From Entomortierella parvispora (lineage: Eukaryota > Mortierellomycota > Mortierellomycetes > Mortierellales > Mortierellaceae): a DNA stretch of 64,000 nucleotides. Each line of letters opens with the position of its first letter. Positions within the stretch are counted from its first letter, which is position 1. Both the position numbers and the translations under genes were made by a program. The DNA is taken from assembly GCA_963573315.1 (NCBI GenBank), contig OY752150.1:744001-808000 (forward strand), read 5' to 3'. Below the pieces are notes generated by a model that was given only the letters and a program-made list of their open reading frames with translations, made no database searches and was not told the origin of the DNA. Shown one piece after another: positions 44,961-54,627 of the stretch.

Positions 44961-46027
44961 GTGGAGGGCGCGGTGCATTGACAATTTTGAGACGAGGAGG
45001 GAGGAGGTGTGGGATAGAGAGTGGAGATTGAGACGTGGAGCGTGTCGAAAGTTGCCTCCTAAAGTGAACTTGACGAATTTTTCTCTTTTAGCCTAATGTA
45101 CATCACGTCTGGTGTCTCTCATTCATCATCTACACATATTTTGTAGACGACAGCTCCTCCAGAGTTGGAGGGGATCAAGAGATAGAGTGCAAAGATCTCG
45201 GTGTTTTTCTTCTCTTTCTACGTATTTTTTTTTGCTGTCCCTCGATCTGCGGTGATACTGCATGATCTATAACAGAAGCGTGTGCATGCAGGGACCTCGA
45301 TTTTGTGTTCGCGCCAGTACTTTTTGTTCACGAGATAACTCGCGTCGTTCTTCCGAATCAAAACAAGAAAGCAGTATCTAGCGAGGGCGCGGTGAGACCC
45401 ATCTGCAATTTTCCTTGGCAACCGATCCGGTACCTCCCAGTCCTCGTGGACATGAACACGCGCATGCCGTGTTCAATGAGAGAGATACATATGTCAGATA
45501 TGCAATGATACTTCACAATTGGTAGTCTGTCTCTCTCGCATTGTAAATATTGCTGCCGCCGATACAGTAGGTAAAATATGCATGGTACTGCATCTGCCTC
45601 GGGCGGCGATCTAGAGAGTGTGTTACTGACGGGACCTCACCTGGAGCGCCGTTCGTGCAACATCTGCTGGTGGACCTTACGCATCCAAGAATACAAGGAT
45701 AATTGCGTTATCTTTGTGTTCTTAGCGTCAATTGTAAAAAAAACCTCCGCTGTTGCCTTCTCTTTACTGCTTTCAGACACCAGATCGGCAACTGCAACCT
45801 TGAGTTACTGTAGACTACTCGCGGGCCACCTCTCTCCCTGCTCATTGACACGGGATTGCACCCATGATTGGAACAACAGATTGGGGGAGGTGGGGTGGAG
45901 GGATAGATGGAGAGAGGACTGAATGGAACCCAAAAAAAAAAAAAAAAAAAAGGTGTCCATGATCGTCTCCTGTCGGACTTGCGTGGCAATGGCGGGGCGT
46001 GTTACACACCTTTCTCCTTTTACACAT

Positions 46028-46217
46028 GTCCGAACATGAGTTGCGCGCCCAGAAATTACATGCACAAAGGTATCGCTCAAAAATACCAATCACAGCCCAT
46101 CGATTCAATCAGGCAAAGGGCGAAAAGGGTGAGGAGCACTCATTCCGCGTCTACAAACCTGGCCACAAGAGGTTTTGTGAAGTTTGTGCTCTGAGAGCGT
46201 ATGGAGGAAGAGGCTAG
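46028..46217 (+). CDS. Possible small protein of about 62 residues
   Basis: The ATG near 46028 opens MSEHELRAQKLHAQRYRSK, continues with a basic helical stretch and ends with SFRVYKPGHKRFCEVCALR and a TAG at about 46215. It has two Cys (CEVC) and no similarity that I recognise. It is too short to be certain. Confidence 0.22.
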
Positions 46218-47135
46218 AAAGGAAGGAAAGAGGAAAGATATACCGCAGCCATTCATCCATATTATTATCCGAGCGAGCTGAGAATAAAACCAACAGTGGA
46301 CCAACAGTGGACCAACAGCAGGGCAACAGCAGGGCAAAGAGACGGATGCACGAACAAAAAAACAAACGCACTTTCTCACCCCACGTCCCCTTCCTCTTGA
46401 ACATCCACAAAGACTTTGACCATTAAACACCTGTTTCTTGGGCGTTGCACTCTGAACTCCAGAGTGCACGAGCCTAGCGCCAAACAAGCATCTGCAAAGT
46501 CGGGCTAGAGGCAGGGAGAAAACATTGAGGAATGGGCCAACAGTCAACGACCGATCGTCAAATCAAATCCCACAGCGTCCGTCGACTCCTGGATTTGGGG
46601 CGAGAGAACGAACCTGCTGCCAAAACTGGAGAGGCAAACTTTACTGGGAAAACTTCCTTCCATGCCACCAAAAAAACAAGGCAAGATAAGATTAACAAGA
46701 AAAAAGGACTTTCGCACATGTTGCTGTGGGCAGGGAGGACTATAATGAACAACAGTCATCACAAAATAGGCACGCTCTTTCATTTTGTCACGATGTCACG
46801 TCTGAACAGGTCCTCTAGAAAAAGAAAAGGCGCGTCCGAGTCCCCACATATCTCAAATGAAGTAAAAGTCTCCTCCTTGAGGTGATCCAACCTCTGCTGT
46901 CCCGAGCTCATATCCTTTGAATAGGTCCAGATCCTGTTCCAGTTACATCCTTGCGTATTCCAATTGTTCCATTGCCGCAATTGCATCTCTGTTGTCAGTA
47001 TCGGCTCAAAAAATCCCGAGACACGAGCAACATCACGCAACATTCTTCAAAAAGAAAACAACAAAAAAAAGGGAAGCGAGCCATGTTTTTGAAACTTGTA
47101 TTCATTAGAGCAATGGGAGGACGACCCTAAAGAAT

Positions 47136-48681
47136 TTAGTAACCGAGAGCAGCGATCTTCTCCTGGACGGCAGCCAACTCGGAGGTCTTGGAAGAGACAG
47201 CCTTGGCGCGGACGTTGGCAATAGCCTTCTTGCGCTCGTAGAAAGCCTTGGACTTGACCTTGCGCTTCTCCTCGAGGTTGGCGACAACATCGTTGTACTT
47301 CCAGCCGACCTCGTGGGAGACACGCTTGATGGTGCAGTACTTGCGACCGGGCTTGAGCTTGAGGACGCGAAGAGCAGAGGGGACGACCATGCGCTTCATG
47401 CGGTCATATGGTGGGGGGACACCCTCAAAGAGCTTGATGCGGTCAAGGGCAGCAGCACCGCGAGCGGTCTTGTGGGGAACCATTCCGCGGATAGCACGGT
47501 AGAAGATGCGGGAAGGAGCGCGGAAATGGAAAGAACCACGGGCAGGGTTGACGACGCAACGCTTGCGGAGGAAAGCGTGGTACTTCACTATTGTCCAGGA
47601 GAAAAACAGGTAGCCTCGTGTTAACAAGCCAATCTCGAGAAGGAGGGAATAGTTACTCTGTCTCTATGGACGAGCATCTCTGCTTCGAAAGAGTCTTCGG
47701 GTCCAGAGTCTGTGTTTTGATTTCCACCCAGTATCCCTACGCCAGATAACTGCCATTGCAACATGTGCATTCTCCAAGAGATCGCCATGATAACATTGGT
47801 CAAAGTTGGCGATTATCCAGAGTTGTCACAAAGACTGTTGACAACAGACCATGGCGCCAATTGAGATCGCAATCTCTGATAGATACTGAGTATACTTGCA
47901 AAGACAATCTTTGCCTGCATCGGGCTCAAGTCGATCCTACAAGATATCCCCTTGCTCTGTCCAAAGTGTCCTGTTGTCCTTCCTTTCTATGTTGATTCCT
48001 CTTTTGGATTTGGCGTTTCTGTATTCTGTTCAGGTCGGTCGATGATTCACTTACGCTTGTTACGGAAGAAGGAACCAGAGACGTTCAACTCCTCGCAGCG
48101 GACAACGACAACGCGCTGACCAGTGAGGGCCTGCTTGGCAACAATGGAGGCGAGGCGACCCAAGAGATGGCCTTTACCGTCGATGACAACCACCTGATGA
48201 GACGAGCAGAGAAGAAAAAAGTTTCCTTTGGTTAGACGAGTTGTCATCGAAGCTTGTGTTGAGGTTGAACTCCATGGGTTGACTTTTCGTTTTGTTTGTT
48301 GGAGCTGGATGTGTGTAAAATGCCATGTTCCAAAATTGACAATGATCTCGACATGGATGGCGATGATGATTCCATGAACATGTCAAACTATTCCACTGGA
48401 ATGACGAGATGAACGGGTATGATAATCCTTGGATTGTCGCTTGGTTGAATTCCAGAATGTCAAATGTCCAATGCACCCATTGGACCCCGATCGATCTTGG
48501 ATTCGCCTTAGCATGTGCCCATTCCGACCAAATGGACCCGCCCGAGCCATCCTTCCAGCATGATGAGATCCTGATGATGCCTCCAGATGATGCGCCTTGC
48601 TGTTCCCGAGTCTGTAACGAGCCCCCTGGTCCGATGAAGAGAGTATGGCGCTGGAGTCTTTACTTTTTCGAACGAGCTCAT
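47136..48681 (-). CDS. RPL16: 60S ribosomal protein uL13 (L13a / yeast Rpl16)
   Basis: Three exons give 202 residues: an 18-nt first exon at 48664-48681 encoding MSSFEK, then 48055-48193 and 47136-47587. Phase and sequence match uL13 end to end: [81 protein letters not shown] and the end QEKIAALGY. It is a structural protein of the large ribosomal subunit. Both introns are about 470 nt, much longer than most introns here. I searched them by eye for C/D-box snoRNA signatures and saw no clear C-D pair. The tiny first exon is supported by the GTAAAG donor directly after GAAAAA. Confidence 0.96.
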
Positions 48682-48933
48682 GTTGGAAAATATGCCAAAG
48701 TGGTAATTTAGAGGAGGAGAAAAGTTGCAATTGCAGTCGCCCGCTTGGTTTTGTGTGTTTTTTTTTTTGGCCCAGTTGGATTGAACTTTGGGTGGCTGAG
48801 ATTCGTGCGGTGCGACGGGAGTGTAGCATTTGCGAGTCTGTGACTACTTGTGCGTGGCGTGCGCTTCAATTTTTGATTTTATTTTAGAGAGGTCAAAGAA
48901 GACGGATATTCTACATGTATTCCGAAGTACTTC

Positions 48934-49983
48934 TCAGAACATGATAAGTGCAGACACGGTCGCAGCGGCAGCGCCAATGATGGCCTTGGGCACCTGCGTG
49001 ATGAACGCAGCAGAGGCCTTGGGGGCGGCGTACACGGGAAGCGTGGCCTCGACTTGAGGCGTCTGAGGAGGGAAAATGGGACCGGGTGAGGTCACGTTCT
49101 CAGTCGAGGCCACGATGGTGACCGGCTCACGGTAGAAGATCGAGTGGTTTCCGGCGATGGACAGAGTGTATCCAATCTCAATCTAGCATTGCGATGAATG
49201 GATGAATGGTGTTGCAGGATGCGCCGTCAGTTCCTTTGTCAAATGGTCACTCTCTGCATGGTTTCGGACAGGTCGTCTGTGCCTGCAGGTCTCAAATTAA
49301 TTTTTTTTTGCTCTCGTTTTCTTTTGTCCACTCCCCCTTGCGACTGGGCAGTGATGGTCCGTTTTGCCTTGTTCATCTCCTCATTCCCTCATCGCGGCAC
49401 GATGAACAAGTTTGACAATCGGCATTGTCCTGCATTAGAGTCCTTACCGTGTAGTTGCTGAGATATGTGTTGGCAGGGACGACCAGGTTAATACGCTTAG
49501 GGTAATACGCGCCAGAGCAGGGATCCGTGGCCAAGCAGTTGACCGAGAACTCACTCGCACGGTCATTGTCAAAGGTAACCTGCACAGTCTGGTTGCCAGT
49601 GCTGCCAATCCAAGCCAAAGATGTCAAGGTAGCTGTGCGTTGATATCGTAAAAGAAGTATTTACCAGACTTAGTCGCCACCTTCTCGACTTTTCCCGTCT
49701 CAATTGAAAAGGAATATCGGTATCGGCTCATAAAGTGACAACATTTCTGGTACTTACCAGTGCCCATATTGGGCGCTGTTGCGTTGGTTGGGTTAGTGGT
49801 GTTGACACTGACAGACTTAAGCTGATTGAAGACGTACTCCAGGGGGATGGTGTCTCCGGCCTTGAACGTGGCATTGTAACTGGGTCCAACAAAGGAAAGG
49901 TCTCCTCCCAAGTTCTTCCAGACATCACCCATCACAGTGGTAGCCAAGGCCATGGCAGTGGCAGCAACAAGAGTGAAACGCAT
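48934..49983 (-). CDS. Secreted, probably GPI-anchored surface glycoprotein
   Basis: Three phase-matched exons (49758-49983, 49448-49632, 48934-49182) give 219 residues. A signal peptide occupies residues 1-19 (MRFTLVAATAMALATTVMG). The mature part is beta-rich with several N-x-S/T sites (YNATF, NTTNPTNAT, GNHSIFY) and two Cys in NCLATDPCSG. The C-terminus is a hydrophobic tail (AIIGAAAATVSALIMF) after small residues, typical of a GPI-anchor signal. The GPSYNATFKAGDTIPLEY opening resembles the Kre9/Knh1-like N-terminal fold of Ser/Thr-rich GPI wall proteins, but the match is loose. It is likely a cell-wall or membrane surface protein of unknown function. Confidence 0.75.
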
Positions 49984-50797
49984 CGTTAAAATTAGGTTGA
50001 AGGCAAGGGCAGAGTAGCGTGAGGGGAAAGGGGGATATGAAGGGAGTCAAGAATGAAGGATGGGGTCGAGCAGAGTTTAGGGTATCGGTGGAGATGGGCG
50101 GAAAGAGCAAAGAAGAAAAAAGTCGAATTGCTCGTGAGTCCACGATAATAACATGGTGACAGACATCTGAATGCAACCGGACAAGAGCAGCAACCCTATT
50201 GCTCCACCTCACCTTCTACTCCACTCCCGCGCCCTGTGTATGACCATTGCTAGACTACCTGTTAGCCCCGAACGGCAGACACGAGAGAGGTTCAGCAAGA
50301 ATATCCTCCGCTCTCTGAAAGTCCATTGCGCCGTGCACCTTGTGTTCAATATGTTTCTTTTTCTGTTGTCTCTTCCCAACTGTCGCTCCACAAAGTGGAG
50401 AGCACAAACAACGATTGAGGAACCAAACAGAAGACTTGCAGCGCGTTGTTGGACGTGGTGCAAACAGCCCTTGTGGCAGACCAGTCTAAAACGAAGGCAT
50501 TCATGTCACCGCCTCTGTGATGCACGAGCACGAGCTTCGATCGACTGTGAGCATGCTGGAGAATGAGCGTTTGTATAGAGGGCGCAGAGCTCGGGACGTA
50601 GACTACACTCTAGACGTTCGATGAAAAACAATGGCTCCAAGTAGAGAGAGGCCCAAGCAACTAACAGCAACCAATTGGCCTTTCTTGCAAGAGAAACAAT
50701 AAAAAAAGAAACTGTCAAAAAAAAAGACCCGATTCCGGGCAGTTTTATTATACAAGTCATTGACAAGGAGGTTGCAAAGAATAAAGGACGGAATCGT
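49984..50797. other. Intergenic, upstream of the GPI-type protein gene
   Basis: The promoter side of the minus-strand GPI gene meets the 3' flank of the disordered-protein gene. Frames of 84-131 codons are present on both strands but lack coherent features. I see no RNA gene. Confidence 0.45.
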
Positions 50798-52057
50798 CTA
50801 GTTCACCCAAGTCTCGACTTTGGCGGAACATGGCTCGGCCAACATAGATCTGTTCACGTAAGTTACGTGAGGCACCGAAACATGGGCGTTCTCGACCAAT
50901 TGTGCCTGTCGGTCGGCAGCAATGCTTCTGTCCACCTGATCTATCATCACATCCATCGAGGGAAGACCACTAGCCGACATAGCAGCAGAGAGCATGGAAG
51001 CTTCAGAGAGGTGGGATTGGATCGACATGCTTGAATCCGCCAAGGGCATAGACTGGGTACTTTTGTTGCTGATGAGACTGGAACCAGTTAAAGACCTTGA
51101 AGGTCTAGCCATGGCCGAGGCAATTGCCATGCTTTGGCCACTTCCGGACCTACAAATCGCAGTGTGCCCGATGCCTGGAACCGGTGCTGCGGATCCTACT
51201 TGAGATGTCGCTGTCGTAGTCGAGGGGGAGGGGCGGGATTGAGAATCAGACACGGACGGGCAAGGAACGCACAAATCCAGGTCCAAGACCAACTGTTCCA
51301 ACTCTTCTGTGTCAGGTCGGGCTAATGCAGCAAGCTCGGTTGGAGTGGTTCCCAAGGCATGAGGTTTCATCGAGGGTATAGTGCCCGAGGAGCGGTGCTG
51401 TGAGTGCTGTGTGGGTGCAGGCGTTGGGCTGCTGGTAGACCATTGAGAATGTGACACAGCAGGAGCAATTGAGGGCATGGGGGCTGTGGGAGTCTGGTGT
51501 GAAAATCGTTTCCGGCGACGGAGAGGCATGGACTTGCTGCGGGTAAGAGTCACGTAAGTGCCATTGCTGTTGGTATGGTCTGGCTGCATGTGGTGGATAG
51601 TGATAACGGGAAAGTTGACAGGAGGTCCTGATCGGCGACTGAGTTTTGAGGATGTAGCTCCTTTGGAATAGATGGTCGAGTCGACGGCAGCTGGTCGAGT
51701 TGAGCTGGGTGAACATGACCGTTGCCGAGAGGTACTATGACTGTTATTGCGCCTGCGCTGGAGAGAATAAAGTGGGGTATCGTAGTGAAGGTCAGGAAGG
51801 TGCTGATGATGGTGTGGGGTATGGAGTTGGATGGAGTAGGCGCCTTGTGGGTGTTGGATGTATTGCGTATAAGAGAGCCTCCGGCCATTTGAGTGCTGGA
51901 AGGTGGGCGTAGCTGGTGAACATGGTGCAGACATTGTTGCTGAGGCTGCAAGGTCTTTTGATTTTGAGCTCTTGGATCTGCTCAAGGTCCGCTGCAAGCG
52001 CAGGGCCTTTGCAGCAGCTTTAAAGTAAGCAGCTGGTTTTGATTGTTGTTGTGACAT
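50798..52057 (-). CDS. Disordered Ser/Pro/Gln-rich protein, uncharacterised
   Basis: A single exon of 419 residues starts at MSQQQSKPAAYFKAAAKALRL; the frame stays open upstream, but through a C/T-rich leader. The N-terminus is a basic amphipathic helix followed by Ser/Arg-rich sequence (RTLSRSKSSKSKD). Other elements are a His/Gln-rich stretch, the basic cluster SKSMPLRRRKRF, an acidic patch RPDTEELEQLVLDLDL near residue 262, and a C-terminal helical segment PSMDVMIDQVDRSIAADRQAQLVENAHV. There are no Cys clusters, signal peptide or membrane helix. Basic clusters could act as a nuclear signal and the many SP/TP/RxxS sites suggest phosphoregulation (inference). No family recognised. Confidence 0.6.
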   Translation of the reverse strand: MSQQQSKPAAYFKAAAKALRLQRTLSRSKSSKSKDLAASATMSAPCSPATPTFQHSNGRRLSYTQYIQHPQGAYSIQLHTPHHHQHLPDLHYDTPLYSLQRRRNNSHSTSRQRSCSPSSTRPAAVDSTIYSKGATSSKLSRRSGPPVNFPVITIHHMQPDHTNSNGTYVTLTRSKSMPLRRRKRFSHQTPTAPMPSIAPAVSHSQWSTSSPTPAPTQHSQHRSSGTIPSMKPHALGTTPTELAALARPDTEELEQLVLDLDLCVPCPSVSDSQSRPSPSTTTATSQVGSAAPVPGIGHTAICRSGSGQSMAIASAMARPSRSLTGSSLISNKSTQSMPLADSSMSIQSHLSEASMLSAAMSASGLPSMDVMIDQVDRSIAADRQAQLVENAHVSVPHVTYVNRSMLAEPCSAKVETWVN

Positions 52058-52855
52058 GAGGAATGTGATGAGAGAAAGGATAGAGAGGCAAGAGAGAGTG
52101 AGAGTGAAAGAGGAAAGATGTTCGAAGAGAAGCGAAGCAAAAGAAGAGTGCAAAACAAAAGAAGAGTGCAAAACAAAGAGAGGGCAAAGTCGTTTTGAAG
52201 AATGGGAACAGGGGCAGGGTCGAGACACCGCTCCTGTCATATTTAAGCGATTCTTATTTTTGTCAGAAAAAGACGCTCCGCCGAAAGCGTGTTGGACGAA
52301 TGAATCGGGCGGAATGAATAGACGACCCGACCAGTGGAGGGAACTGTGCGGAAGGTGAATTAAAGAAAAAGAGTTCCTTTGCTTCCTTTCGTTTCCTTTC
52401 CTGACTCTCTGACTGCGGTGCCCCTGTCGGTTTCCAGGACTAGACTCAGGGCGGAGGGGGGCAGTTTGGTGCAGCCAATGTGAATTGAGTTCAACAAAAC
52501 CCCTGGCACCAACCCCTGGCACCGCTTCCTTTGTGCCTTGAAGTTGTCTCTTCCCACCGTCTCCCACAAATTTCTTATTTCTTCCTGCAACCGCACATGC
52601 TTCCTTGCAGCTGCAGCTGCAGCGGGACGCGGTTGAGAGCCATATCATCTGCAGGGAAGGCTACGTGGATACCAAAACCAGGAGAAAGCTCTCTTGCTCT
52701 CTTAGCTTTTGTTTGTTCGGATGCTAGGTCGTCTACCTTCACACTTCTTACGTTCTCGACGTACAGGTAATCAGAGGCGAGAACCAATCGAGCGCCTTTC
52801 GAGTCATTGGTAACTGCTGTTCTCCTGCTTTTACCCTTGTGGATGGGAACGAAGC
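52058..52855. other. Intergenic; weak minus-strand open frame at 52575-52859
   Basis: The first 300 bp are the C/T-rich leader and promoter of the disordered-protein gene. At 52575-52859 a minus-strand frame includes GARLVLASDYLYVENVRS and PGFGIHVAFPADDMALNR, which reads like real protein. It may be an additional exon of the candidate gene just upstream, but I could not find consistent splice phases. Confidence 0.35.
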
Positions 52856-53310
52856 TCACTGCGCCGACTCGTGTGCTTTATCCTTAGTGGACGAGAGCCA
52901 GTGAAGGAAAAAAAATAAGAACAAAAGAAAGGCTCAACATTTTTTTTACTCGGTCAGGGTCACCCGGATCATTTCTCCAGGCTATCCCTTTCTCTGCCCA
53001 GGCAGTCCGCTCTTCATCGGTCTGCAAGCGTGTGGGCTTCTGAAGGACATACGAATCAAAGGCGCGAAACTCTATACTGTGGTTCACTCGGCAAGAACAA
53101 CAGCAGCCAGCGATGGTTGAGGCTGCGGGTCCGACACGTCTTTTTGACTCGAACAACTTAAAAATACAGACGGCCAGGACAAATCGGGGCCAGCTTCTTC
53201 TTCCCTTTCTAAGAACACCGTAAAGGCGCAGGCGATGATGTATGCGTGTAGACGTGTCATTTCTCTCATCCTTGCCCAGCACGACCGCCGTCTTCTCTGT
53301 AATTACAGTA
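52856..53310 (-). CDS. Candidate unresolved gene, C-terminal exons
   Basis: A minus-strand frame reads FRAFDSYVLQKPTRLQTDEE, then ERTAWAEKGIAWRNDPGDPD and a GTAAAA donor at about 52949. An acceptor CTAAG then gives DKAHESAQ and stop TGA at 52856-52858. Upstream the same frame is open through KTAVVLGKDERNDTSTRIHH after an ATTACAG acceptor near 53305. The composition is protein-like and conserved in style, unlike the flanks. The start exon is missing, and a Cys-rich bridge (GCCCSCR) hints that another intron is hidden. Function unknown. The locus lies about 290 bp from the divergent SHB17-like start. Confidence 0.4.
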
Positions 53311-53595
53311 TTGGAAAGGGAATTTGTTTAGCCAGCAGAAAAGTCGAAGAGAGAAATGACGGTATTCTTTTCTGCCTGGTTGGTGGCGCATCAATCCTAC
53401 TGCACACCTGCACACCTGCACACCTGCAATGGATGTGAGACGTGTGTCGTCCAAGACAGGGACGGCTGCATCCCTGTGGCACGATGGTGGCTTTTACATC
53501 CCGTCATCCCGCAAATTGCAGTGCGCAAACCGTCCTCATCCCCTCTTCCTCTTTCTTCAGTTCTTCCCCACCCCTCAACCGTCTCCCGCAACGTC

Positions 53596-54610
53596 ATGAC
53601 AACCCCCTCGCCCGTTCATGGACAATACCCACGCGTCTATCTTGTTCGTCATGGAACCACCGAGTGGAGCCAGAATGGGCGCCACACAGGATTGACCGAT
53701 ATCCCGCTTTTACCCAGTGGTCTCGAGCAAGCTGCGTTACTTTCGTCTCGGTGAGTAGAAACAGCTTTCCAAGAACAAAGACTTTCTGCCTCCCTTCATG
53801 CAGTCGGTTTCTTAAAAATATCAATCACCAACTTTTATTTGCTGTCACTGTGAGCATAGCATCTTTGAGAACCCGTACCAGGATATGGTCCATATCGACA
53901 ATATCACCTTGGTCCTGGTCTCTCCTTTAAAACGGGCACAGCAGACTTATAAGCAGCTTCGGGACGGAGGAAAGAACAACACGTCCGCCCAAGGTCATCC
54001 TCTTTCTTGTTTTGTCCAGACTCAGGCTCGGACGACCTCCTTGTTGGTCGAATGGGACTATGGCGACTATGAAGGCGTGACCACCAAGGAGATCCTCAAA
54101 ACCCGACCGAATTGGTCTCTCTTTGGCGACAATGCACCCAATGGCGAAACCGTCGAACAGGTTGCGTCCAGAGCCGATGCCATCATCGAGTTGATTCATA
54201 ATTATCAACGAGGACAGGATTCTCAGGGCAACATCACAGATACTTTGAGGATGCCTTTTACAGAACTGGAAATCAAGGCCGATTCACCGGGAAAAGTAAA
54301 AGTCCCGGGCTCTGTGGAAAGTGACGGCATCAGCAACAACGGCAGCAACACTTTGCAATCAGACTCGTTCAAAACAACCATCAATGTCCCGGCACCGGGA
54401 AGACGCGATGTCCTTGTAGTGGCGCATGGCCATTTCCTAAGAGTGTTTGCTGCCCGTTGGCTAAAGATGGAAGGATTGCAGGGCAAGAACTTTGTCTTGG
54501 ATACGGCCAGTGTGTCTGTTCTCGGATACGAGCACACGTTGGAGGAAAGGGTCATCAAAGTGTGGAATCAGGGCAACCACCTCTGGAAAGACAATACCAG
54601 GATTGGATAG
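53596..54610 (+). CDS. SHB17: Histidine phosphatase, SHB17-like (sedoheptulose-1,7-bisphosphatase family)
   Basis: Two exons (53596-53750, 53860-54610) give 301 residues. The phosphohistidine motif is [20 protein letters not shown] (His19 the likely nucleophile). The second conserved block is [15 protein letters not shown], then [13 protein letters not shown], and the second catalytic His lies in [15 protein letters not shown]. The RHGxTEWS/GxxTGLTD arrangement and EYGDYEG block match yeast Shb17, which hydrolyses sedoheptulose-1,7-bisphosphate in riboneogenesis; related fungal phosphoglycerate-mutase-like enzymes share them. An insert of about 60 residues (residues 190-250, [16 protein letters not shown] region) between the core and the second His is not typical, so the substrate is less certain than the fold. 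It is cytosolic, with no signal peptide. Confidence 0.85.
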
Positions 54611-54627
54611 TTTGAACGCAGCAGCCT

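Larger units (their letters stand above)
42700..47135. other. Gene-poor region of about 4.4 kb
   Basis: No conserved protein, tRNA, rRNA or spliceosomal RNA was recognised. Short frames of at most 156 codons lack coherent features. Two look more protein-like than the rest and are listed separately (44811-44960 minus, 46028-46217 plus). Homopolymer runs lie near 45930-45951 (A about 20). There are no long inverted or terminal repeats. Confidence 0.45.

Noticed and set aside
48555-48600. ATGATGA-like boxes suggesting a snoRNA in uL13 intron 1
   Set aside because: They lie on the strand opposite to the host transcript and lack a paired CTGA box at a suitable distance.
52058-52648. 196-codon upstream extension of the disordered-protein frame
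   Set aside because: It translates a pyrimidine-rich leader. The MSQQQ start at 52057 has normal composition.
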